Source: Merzomyia westermanni (lineage: Eukaryota > Arthropoda > Insecta > Diptera > Tephritidae). Taken from it: 64,000 bases of DNA. The notes under the pieces are model-generated. The model saw only the letters and a program-made list of their open reading frames with translations. It made no database searches and was not told where the DNA came from. The position numbers and the translations under genes were made by a program. Where the stretch lies: contig OX465291.1 in NCBI GenBank assembly GCA_949987695.1, positions 129,523,494-129,587,493 of the forward strand, given 5' to 3'. Each line of letters opens with the position of its first letter. The stretch's first letter is position 1. Below are positions 57,601-64,000 of the stretch, in pieces.

Positions 57601-58250
57601 GTCAGGCCGCACTTAAAGCCTTGAACTCATATGTCGACAATGCAAAGTCGTTAACTGAATGTCGCAGATCTCTCAACGAGATGGCTCAGCACTTCAGTAT
57701 TAGCCTTATTTGGGTACCTGGGCACAGGGATATTGAAGGCAACTGCAGAGCGGATGAGCTGGCTAGACGGGGTACCACCACCCATCTCCTTCCAGGAAAT
57801 AGCTCGGTAGGCATACCCATGGCCTCCTTTAAATTTAGTGTTAGCACAAAAACAATGGAAATAGCAAATATGCTCTGGTCAGGGCTCTCGACGTGTGAGA
57901 TATCCAGGCTAACCTGGCCTTCCTACAACAAAAGACGTACAAACTCCCTGCTGTCCCTCAATAAATCGGACATTTCATCCCTGGTAAGGGTTCTAACAGG
58001 GCACTGTTTAATAGGCACTCACGGCGCCAGAATGGGCGCAATGTCTAATGATTACTGTCGCAGCTGCAGATGTATTGAGGAGGAGGAAAGTGTTCAGCAT
58101 CTGATGTGTCAATGCCCTGCACTCAGCAGGCGACGGTTAGCTATCTTGGGCCAACCGTTTCTCAATAACCTCGCTGAGGTATCACAAATGGAATTAAAAG
58201 CGTTATCTAAATTTATTGACTCCACGAAGTGGTTCGATCCCCTGCCTTGA
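54651..58250 (+). CDS. LOA-type ORF2 protein (endonuclease, RT, RNase H)
   Basis: It starts at ATGATGAGGGTC (54651), overlapping ORF1 by 38 nt in another frame, and is intact for about 1200 codons. Endonuclease: RVLQINLHHS, VQEPWI, GGDANAHH, SDHRYISF. RT: about 55960-56640, with the YADD box at 56617-56628 and PQGGVLSPLL before it. RNase H: IFTDGSK, YQAEMLAIHG, IFSDSQAAL, WVPGHRDIEGNCRADELAR (57405-57770), all acidic residues present. A C-terminal knuckle CRSCRCIEEEESVQHLMCQC follows. Expression probably needs reinitiation or frameshifting at the overlap. Confidence 0.9.
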   Translation: MMRVLQINLHHSRAASAALLLQLSAGGVDIVLVQEPWITGNRICGLRTPTYKLYSAQDKGKPRTCILAKSNINAFLLPQFSDGDLTAISVEGLGRSCRFVSFYLAHDREGSLPPHNFRELVSSTRPRNNLIVLGGDANAHHTQWSSTDTNDRGESLYNYLLGTNLSLCNRGSDPTFITRNREEVLDITLVSDSFSDLIESWRVLTEHSFSDHRYISFSIADTHTCPKFIQNIKRTNWGYYRKLIDRNLSKQMVTPRNDKELDELVNTFNQQCKLALDKACPIKKVTETHKPPWWSSDLDRLRKACRVAFNKAKQDGRELSWAVYKTKLSTYKKEIRKAKRTSWVEFCSEIESTSAASRLRRVLSKAPATLSHVQMPDGQWTDSTTDTMNLLLDTHFPTCTDVSTTTGGKVPSDQMIREITDEKKLDWALSTFKPHKSPGPDGIFPAQLQHTSGLIMPWLKAMFIGCLRLNYVPTSWREVKVVFIPKAGKPSHTKPNDFRPISLSSFLLKTLERLLEDYVRRSIDPTQLSRAQHAYSKGRSTDTALHSLVSVIDKSLNLKEYTLVAFLDIEGAFNNVLPEAITSALTGLRVDTCLVEFIRKLLTSRRITTELGGNSIHRLVNRGTPQGGVLSPLLWVVTVNQLLRLMEAEGHQVIAYADDICVMMRGKFPQTLCNLMESALSKICDWAKSTGLGVNPEKTELVLFTRRYKIPNLIPPKIGNTTLAFSDKVKYLGVTLDRKLLWGDNITERVKKATCALFTCKRAIGVSWGFSPRVVHWIYTAIVRPILLYGVLVWWPALTKNTYLKQIQKVQRSSELCITGALGSTPTEALNTMLHLPPLDLVAKEVATITALRIRETGVWINGQSGHATILGNHAPVNIPPHTDYCTSNNVFVRNYEVIIPTRQEWDSRPHTVRGAINIFTDGSKLEGKVGGGIFSPDLGLEISFRLPDHCSVYQAEMLAIHGAVKSLVSMPQNGKQIYIFSDSQAALKALNSYVDNAKSLTECRRSLNEMAQHFSISLIWVPGHRDIEGNCRADELARRGTTTHLLPGNSSVGIPMASFKFSVSTKTMEIANMLWSGLSTCEISRLTWPSYNKRRTNSLLSLNKSDISSLVRVLTGHCLIGTHGARMGAMSNDYCRSCRCIEEEESVQHLMCQCPALSRRRLAILGQPFLNNLAEVSQMELKALSKFIDSTKWFDPLP

Positions 58251-58890
58251 ACAGGGTGTGAGTTGGTTTTCCCTGGCGTCGACGGCAGCGCAACCGTGTG
58301 AGTCGACTGGTCCTTCTCAGCTCTCGGGAGACCTTTGAACTCGGATACTCTAGGGTTGTTGGATCGGCTAACTGTTAAACGGCTGAGCTGCTGTCGGCGT
58401 CGGGGATGACTTGCTCGCATCTCTGGGGCATAGAGGTGGGTAGAGACCGTATAGGGTATCACAATGGGCCTATTTAGTGGCCTAAGTGTCGGGCAGAGTC
58501 CAGGTACTCTGTCCTGCCCTTGCAACCTAACCTAACCTAACCTAGCTCCAACGCTCATAACTCAAGAAGGCCTACACCGATTTGGATGAATGACACTAAT
58601 TTATATTGTTCTCTGACCAGAATAGGAGAATACCCAATAAAATTCCCGGAAAATAATTTTATTTTCCCATTTTGTATGGTGCGAATTTTTATAATTTTTT
58701 TTTTTGTTAGAAAAGCTCAATAATGGATCGATCGATGGTGAAGTGTTTGAAATAGTTACATCTATAGGGATAGGGATAGGAATGGGGATAGGGATAGTGA
58801 TAGAGATAATGATAGGGATAGGAAAAGCAAATATATCTAGATCCATTCAGGTAAATATCTGGGCAGGACACAGTCTGCCGGTCCCTCTAG

Positions 58891-59325
58891 TTTTATATAT
58901 TTATTTTTGTTATATTTATTTATTAGTAGACCGCTTTGTGTTAGTATCGCCTTAAAATAAATAAAATAATACAGTGAGGCACATATCATTCTTGTGATAG
59001 GCTAATTTAGGGCATAATTGTTCTTACAAAATTCAATGACGACAAAACCAACATGACGTAAAGATCGACATGGAACAATAAGTTTTACGAGTTGTTGAAT
59101 CTTGATTAAATAAGAGGCAAGGAATATATATAATCAGATAGGCTATGGCTTTAACCAAAACCTCAGTAACAGAAGAACCGTCCCTAACGCACTTGACCGC
59201 TTGATCCAAAAAAACAATGAGATCCAATCACAATGAGTTTGTTAGAAGGATATAACCGTCCCTACACATCTTCATAAGAATTGGGGTTTTGCTCATCTGT
59301 ACCAGTTACAAGTCAAAACATCTAA
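58891..59325. other. Non-coding spacer
   Basis: No gene or known repeat is seen. Confidence 0.4.
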
Positions 59326-59441
59326 GAGCCTCTTGTATAAAAGCCAGTTAACGCTTATCAGCATTGGATTTGGTAGCTAACAGAACGAGTTACGCCAATT
59401 AAAGCCCAGTTATTTTTAACCGGAGATTGTGAAAATGGCCT
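59326..59441. mobile_element. Degenerate PIF/Harbinger-like MITE
   Basis: The left end AGCCTCTTGTATAAAAGCCA and, on the other strand, the right end AGGCCATTTTCACAATCTCC plus GGTTAA echo the element at 16558-16673. The flanking triplets do not match cleanly, so this is tentative. Confidence 0.4.
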
Positions 59442-59823
59442 TAGTGGGTTTCGTGCGACCAGTTTGAAATTAGCTAAGAAGACAGATCCGCATGCCAAAT
59501 GTATCCTCCCTCAATTTCAGAAAGAAAGTGATCTTCAAAATTAAGTACATTTATAAGTCTACTTATATACATTTTTACAAAAGTCCACCAAAACAGGAGT
59601 TTACTGGGTGATGGAGGATGCAATAATGCCGCACCAGCCCAAAAAAAGGGATATACATATATTAGTTGAAGAGTTAATTTACGATTTTCATTGTTAAACC
59701 ATACAATAAACCAAATTTTTGTAAGCTAGACATTACGTAATTAGGTTTAGTATAAAAGTCTATTTTTTGTAATGCTGTGGTAGTATTGCCTTCTCGAACA
59801 AGTATATTCTTAGTGATAATGCA
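59442..59823. other. SDR gene 3' flank
   Basis: Non-coding. No clear polyadenylation signal on the - strand was found. Confidence 0.4.
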
Positions 59824-60606
59824 TTATCTGGGGCACATAGCATGCCTACCACCATCAACAGGCATATTCATTCCAGTAGTAAAAGTTGCCATATCGCTGG
59901 CCAAAAAGCAAATCGAATTAGCTACTTCATCAACATCTCCTGGCCGTCCAAGTGCATGTGTGGCCTTACAATGCTCCAAGAATTTTTCATATGCCTCGTC
60001 ATTCATACCTCCACGTTTGTGTAGATTAGTAACTATAACACCCGGATTGACAGAGTTGCAGCGCACCCCTTTTGAAGCCAGTTCCAAAGCAATACAACGT
60101 GTAAATTGATCAATAGCCGATTTTGAAATATTATAAGCTAACACATTTGGGAATGCACGAATACCACATACGCTGGATATATTAACAATATTCCCTTTGG
60201 TTTTAATTAACTCAGGTACAGCAAGCATTGTAAGTTGATAAACTGAACGTACGTTTACGTTCATTATTCTGTCGAACTGCTCAAGACTAGTATTCTCAAT
60301 TGAACCATTCTCGATTACTCCAGCATTGTTGACCAAAACATCTAGTTGTCCGTACTTGTTTAATACGTCTGCTACAATGTTTTGTACAGCACTCTCATCC
60401 GTCAGGTCAGCATTGATCAGCAGTAGTTGCAATGGAACGTCTGCCCGTGCAGCATTTTCACATTTCAATGCGGTTTCCTTGAGATTTTCAACATTTCGTC
60501 CGACTAGTGCCAATTTAGCACCTAACTTGGCGAAGTGTATTGCAGTTGCAGCACCAATTCCAGAGCTGGCACCAGTAATCAGCACTACTTTGCCCTTGAA
60601 ATCCAT
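59824..60606 (-). CDS. Short-chain dehydrogenase/reductase (FabG-like)
   Basis: A single-exon 260-aa enzyme starting MDFKGKVVLITGASSGIG. The ATG at 60606 is preferred over the in-frame ATG at 60660, because classical SDRs begin a few residues before the GxxxGxG motif. The Rossmann motif TGASSGIG binds NAD(P)(H); NNAG is at LVNNAGVIENG; the catalytic Ser is in VNISSVCG and Tyr/Lys in AYNISKSAID. The C-terminal PVDGG is typical. It resembles the Drosophila CG12171/CG31549 cluster of 3-oxoacyl-ACP-reductase-like proteins, whose substrates are not established to my knowledge. A retroelement LTR lies just upstream. Confidence 0.9.
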   Translation of the reverse strand: MDFKGKVVLITGASSGIGAATAIHFAKLGAKLALVGRNVENLKETALKCENAARADVPLQLLLINADLTDESAVQNIVADVLNKYGQLDVLVNNAGVIENGSIENTSLEQFDRIMNVNVRSVYQLTMLAVPELIKTKGNIVNISSVCGIRAFPNVLAYNISKSAIDQFTRCIALELASKGVRCNSVNPGVIVTNLHKRGGMNDEAYEKFLEHCKATHALGRPGDVDEVANSICFLASDMATFTTGMNMPVDGGRHAMCPR

Positions 60607-60663
60607 CTTTTGTCTTAGATATGGGAAACAAATTAATTGTACTGTGGCGATTATTCTCAAGCA

Positions 60664-61111
60664 TGTACCATCCCTAACTCAATAACACTCCCACCACTAG
60701 TTAAACCACAACTGAGATAACGATGGCTACGCTTATGCATGCAAGCGTGTAACTAGGAAGAGGAAGAGAGATGGCGCGAGTGTTTGCGAATACGATGCAA
60801 AGAGGAGATGCTAATAAATAACACCGACCCTTCCAGAACAAGAAAAGCGAACAACCAAGAAAGTTCTCGGTGCGTAGGCAAGCACCCTGTCGGACTATAT
60901 AAGGCAGTGACCAAGCAAGGCAGACTGATCAGTTTATTTTCAAGCGTTCAATAGTGAACTACTGTAAAGTTATCAAACTCTTAAAATTGTTTTGCGTTTA
61001 TTACTAGTAAATAAAACTAGCTATTACTTACATTATCTGTGCGTGTGTTTATTCGACTTTATAGTGATCGAACCCAGGATTGATAATCAAGGAATCATCG
61101 AATTTGTCACA
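60664..61111 (+). repeat. 5' LTR of a Ty3/gypsy element
   Basis: The 3' edge is firm: ..TCACA at 61111, 2 nt before the primer site. Inside are TATATAA (60896-60902), an initiator-like TCAGTT 33 bp later (60929-60934) and AATAAA (61010-61015). The 5' edge is uncertain; TGTACC at 60664 or TGAGAT near 60712 are candidates. The 3' LTR is outside the window. Confidence 0.7.
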
Positions 61112-61113
61112 AT

Positions 61114-61128
61114 TGGTGTCAGAAGCGG
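61114..61128 (+). promoter_or_regulatory. tRNA primer-binding site
   Basis: TGGTGTCAGAAGCGG fits complementarity to the 3' end of a leucine tRNA, which I recall ending ..CTTCTGACACCA. It primes minus-strand DNA synthesis. Confidence 0.75.
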
Positions 61129-61170
61129 TATTGTTGAATAAATACCAGTGAATTTAAGGATAACAAGGAC

Positions 61171-62544
61171 ATGGCGAAGCTGAATGAATTAAAGATTCAG
61201 CAACTCAAAAATGAGTTGGAACAGCGCGGACTAAACACTACAGGCAATAAATCAGAGTTACAGTCACGATTGCGGGAGGCTATGGAAGCAGAAGGAATCA
61301 ACGTTGATGATTATGGTTCTCATCTTGTGGAGGAGGCACCGACAAAAATGGAAGAAAAAAAGGAGTCTCCGAATCCAGTAGCAACCGTGGACACAAACAT
61401 GATATTGGCTGTATTAACCCAGATGTCGACTAAAATGGAAGAACAGAAAACTTGTATAGTATCTCAGTTGGAAGAACACATGGCATCTCAGCTTGAAGAA
61501 CAGGATACACGTATTACATCTCGAATGGCATCTCAGCTCGAGGAACAGAAGACACATATGACATCCCAGATTTCAGCTCAACTAAATGAAACGAAGGCAT
61601 ACATGAGATCTCAAATGGAAGAACAGAAGGCATATATCTCATCGCAGTTGGAAGAACAGGAAGCAAAGGTGTCATCGAAACTAGAAGTGCAAGATGCAAA
61701 AATTGCACAATTGCAGGATAAAATCGATGCTGAGGTAGATGCATTGAGAGGTCGTATCCAGGAATTGCAACTAAATCGCACATCTGCTTTAGCGAATACT
61801 CCCAAGGTAAAATCACCTTCCTTTGATGGTTCTGTTCCATTCCAGGTATTTAAGCTGCAATTTGAGAAGACGGCTGCGGTGAATAATTGGGGCACTGAAG
61901 ATAAAGTTGCAGCACTATTCGTGGCATTGAAGGGACCTGCAGCAGAAATCTTACAGACTATTCCCGAGTCCGAAAGGAACAGTTATGATGCATTAATGGG
62001 TGCAGTTGAGAGACGCTATGGTAGCGAACATCGGAAGCAGATATACCAAATAGAGCTACAGAATCGCTTCCAGAAACCTAATGAGACTTTACAGGAATTT
62101 GCATCGGATATCGAGAGGTTGGCCCATCTAGCAAATGCGGACGCACCCATGGAGTATACTGAGAGGGTAAAAATCCAAAGTTTTATAAATGGAATACGCG
62201 ATGTAGAGACGAAGCGGGCCACATATGCAAACCCCAAAAGGACATTCGCTGAAACGGTATCGCATGCTCTGACGCAGGAAACAGCTTCGCTTTTGAGTAA
62301 ACCTGCATACAAGGCTCATCGCGTAGAAGTGGACACTCCGGCTTGGGTAGACAAAATTTTGGAAGCGTTGAACGGAGTACAGAAAAAAAGTGATGGTGCG
62401 ATTAAATGCTTTAAGTGCGGAAAAGCAGGTCACATAGCACGTTATTGCGGCTCTGGCTCCAGTAACCCCAGCAATTCAGGTGGACGAAAACGCAAAGCTG
62501 AAGGAGATGAGCAAACCTCCCAACCAAATCAGTCGTTAAACTAA
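61171..62544 (+). CDS. Ty3/gypsy Gag with N-terminal SAP domain
   Basis: 457 aa, intact. Residues about 6-45 (ELKIQQLKNELEQRGLNTTG, KSELQSRLREAM) match a SAP DNA-binding motif. About 85-205 is a coiled coil of repeated SQLEEQ/MEEQK units. A Gag capsid-like region follows (FQVFKLQFEKTAAVNNW, ALFVALKGPAAEILQTI, YQIELQNRFQKPNETLQEF). Near the end is a zinc knuckle CFKCGKAGHIARYC and a basic tail. It builds the particle and packages RNA. The stop TAA at 62542-62544 directly follows the slippery site. Confidence 0.92.
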   Translation: MAKLNELKIQQLKNELEQRGLNTTGNKSELQSRLREAMEAEGINVDDYGSHLVEEAPTKMEEKKESPNPVATVDTNMILAVLTQMSTKMEEQKTCIVSQLEEHMASQLEEQDTRITSRMASQLEEQKTHMTSQISAQLNETKAYMRSQMEEQKAYISSQLEEQEAKVSSKLEVQDAKIAQLQDKIDAEVDALRGRIQELQLNRTSALANTPKVKSPSFDGSVPFQVFKLQFEKTAAVNNWGTEDKVAALFVALKGPAAEILQTIPESERNSYDALMGAVERRYGSEHRKQIYQIELQNRFQKPNETLQEFASDIERLAHLANADAPMEYTERVKIQSFINGIRDVETKRATYANPKRTFAETVSHALTQETASLLSKPAYKAHRVEVDTPAWVDKILEALNGVQKKSDGAIKCFKCGKAGHIARYCGSGSSNPSNSGGRKRKAEGDEQTSQPNQSLN

Positions 62545-62577
62545 ATCGAGCCAGCCAAAAGGGGCGTGGACTGGCTC
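62535..62577 (+). promoter_or_regulatory. -1 ribosomal frameshift signal between Gag and Pol
   Basis: GTTAAAC (62535-62541), read G TTA AAC in the Gag frame, is followed by the Gag stop. After a 6-nt spacer, GAGCCAG (62548-62554) pairs perfectly with CTGGCTC (62571-62577). The Pol frame is open in -1 across this point. GUUAAAC is a known slippery heptamer in nidoviruses. Function here is inferred. Confidence 0.75.
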
Positions 62578-64000
62578 CCGCAACTGAATGCCCCATAATC
62601 TCTGTCTCACAGATCGGAAGGAAAGCTAGTAATGTTACTGTCGTTGCATATGTGGATGGAAAAAAGCACTTACTAACTGTGGATACAGGCGCATCGCATT
62701 CCATAATTCGATCTGATTTAGTCAACAAGGAGGTGAGACCATTGCATGGAGCAAAGTTACGTACGGCCACTGGTGAGGACACCCATGTCCTAGGAGAAGT
62801 AACATGTGAAATCGTAATTGGGAACGTGGCCGTTCTACACAGTTTTATAGTAGCAGATATTGTTGACGAAATCATAGTTGGTGTGGACTTCTTAAGCGAG
62901 CAAGGCATCAAGATCGACATGCAAAACAGGATTATGAATTACCAGAACATGGATGTGCCATTAAATTATGGTTACGAAAACAAATACGTTAGTAAGCGAG
63001 TGCTTGTGGAGGAGAGCCAACAAATTCCACCGAAGTCGGAAGCAGTCATATGGGCAAAGATTGATGGAGATTATGGGACAAACAAATTGTGGGTTGTCGA
63101 GGCAGCAAACAAATCAAGGACGAACATATTAGTAGGAAAAACCTTGGCCATGACAAAACAAGATGGACGTGTACCGGTAAGAGTACTTAATGAGTTCAAA
63201 TCGCCGATTAAACTTTCTAAAGGAGCAATATTGGGACAATGCCAAGAGGTCGAGGTAGTTATCAATGGTGAACAGCTTCAGGAAAATGATTCTACCATCA
63301 AGATTAATCTTTCAGATGATATCACGTCGTGGATGGCAGGCCTCGAAAAAGATCATCAGAAAAAGGCAAAGGAACTTCTATCAAAGTACTCGAGCATATT
63401 TGACAAGGATGGTTCTAAACCAGGTCGGACCAAAGTTGTGAAGCATCAAATTGATACTGGTGATGCAAGGCCCATCCGCCAAGCTCCTCGTAGTATTCCA
63501 TTGGCCAAACGACAAGTGGTAAGAGAAATTATTCAGGAAATGAGTGACAGCGGCGTGATCGAACCATCAGCTAGTCCATGGAGCTCACCGGTAGTACTAG
63601 TAAAAAAGAAGGATGGAAAAATGAGGTTCTGTGTGGATTACCGAAAATTGAACGACGTAACGAAGAAGGACAGTTATCCATTGCCAAGAATCGACGATAC
63701 TCTGGACTCGTTATCTGGCACGAAATGGTTTTCCACACTGGACTTGAAAAGCGGCTACTGGCAAGTGGAGGTAAAGGATGAAGATAAAGAGAAGACGGCT
63801 TTCAGCGTTGGAGAAGGGCTTTGGCAATTTACGGTAATGCCCTTCGGGCTATGCAATGCTCCAGCTACTTTTGAGAGACTCATGGACCAGATATTAAAAG
63901 GATTGCACTGGCAAACATGTTTGGTGTACCTCGACGACATCATCGTGCTGGGAAAAAGCTTTGAGGAACACCTAAAGAACTTGGAGGAAGTTTTCCAAAG
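62535..64000 (+). CDS. Ty3/gypsy Pol (protease, RT), 5' part
   Basis: This frame is open in -1 relative to Gag and without a stop to the window edge. Aspartic protease: VDTGASHSII (DTGA at 62682-62693), later IIVGVDFL. RT: SPWSSPVVLVKKKDG, DYRKLNDVTKKDSYPLPRID, FSTLDLKSGYWQ, MPFGLCNAPATFERLMD, and the YLDD catalytic box at 63927-63938. RNase H and integrase would lie beyond the window. The protease matures the polyprotein; RT copies the RNA genome. No damage is visible. Confidence 0.93.

Larger units (their letters stand above)
52932..58542 (+). mobile_element. Full-length LOA-type non-LTR retrotransposon
   Basis: The 10-bp duplication TAGCTCCAAC flanks it (52922-52931 and 58543-58552). The leader has a poly-C tract (about 52983-53007). 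Two intact, overlapping ORFs are followed by a 3' UTR and a pentamer tail, about four AACCT units. RNase H in ORF2 and the ORF1 type point to the LOA group. Everything needed for mobility appears open. Confidence 0.92.
52896..58890 (+). mobile_element. Small non-autonomous Helitron, split by a LOA LINE
   Basis: It starts TCTATATATATAAAAG at 52896 (after A) and ends CTAG at 58890 (before T). The 3' hairpin GGCAG/CTGCC (58862-58879) is followed by 11 nt GGTCCCTCTAG, the same layout as the Helitron at 44152. Without the LINE the element is about 370 bp. It contains a GGGATA microsatellite at 58763-58832 and encodes no Rep/helicase. Confidence 0.8.

Noticed and set aside
58521..58543. (CCTAA)n as a telomere or internal telomeric tract
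   Set aside because: Only about four units, and they form the 3' tail of the LINE inside its target duplication.

Overview
The window looks like nuclear DNA of a higher fly (Diptera, Schizophora). A tephritid fruit fly is my best guess, an inference from the fly-type genes and the repeat families. Support: AT-rich DNA, short GT-AG introns of 57-81 nt, and genes whose closest relatives I recognise are Drosophila starvin, nanchung, Abp1 and a FabG-like short-chain dehydrogenase. There is no bacterial gene organisation.

Layout. 1-12,996 is mostly non-coding: several MITEs, a TATA promoter with a heat-shock-element-like array near 5.0-5.2 kb, and no confident coding exon. 12,997-14,753 carries the last two coding exons of starvin (stv, + strand, BAG-domain co-chaperone). 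17,497-23,318 is a full-length I-like non-LTR retrotransposon bounded by a 14-bp target duplication and broken by frameshifts and a nested tRNA-derived SINE. 25,226-30,205 is the complete nanchung (nan) TRPV channel gene on the - strand in nine coding exons (846 aa as I splice it); intron 4 is swollen by transposon debris. 30,452-32,175 holds a CAA-tailed SINE and a long (GAAAA)n tract. 33,310-37,401 is an intact non-LTR element (LINE-A) with one 1319-codon frame and a 2A-like motif. 40,852-49,548 is the complete Abp1/drebrin-like gene on the - strand in seven coding exons (607 aa); its introns hold a Helitron with a mariner-like MITE in its 5' end, another MITE, and SINE and LINE pieces. 50.9-52.6 kb is decayed SINE and LINE-B. 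52,896-58,890 is a small Helitron holding an intact LOA-type LINE with two ORFs. 59,824-60,606 is the SDR gene (- strand). From about 60.7 kb to the window end is the 5' part of a Ty3/gypsy element (LTR, SAP-domain Gag, Pol open to the edge).

How parts work together. The host genes are unrelated: a co-chaperone, a mechanosensory channel, an actin adaptor and a metabolic reductase. Most of the biology lies in the mobile DNA: autonomous LINEs with matching short parasites that share their (CAA)n tails, dated nesting events proved by target duplications, and a Gag-Pol junction with a -1 frameshift signal (slippery GTTAAAC, 6-nt spacer, 7-bp stem). All splice sites and protein lengths are my manual reading; no database search was run.
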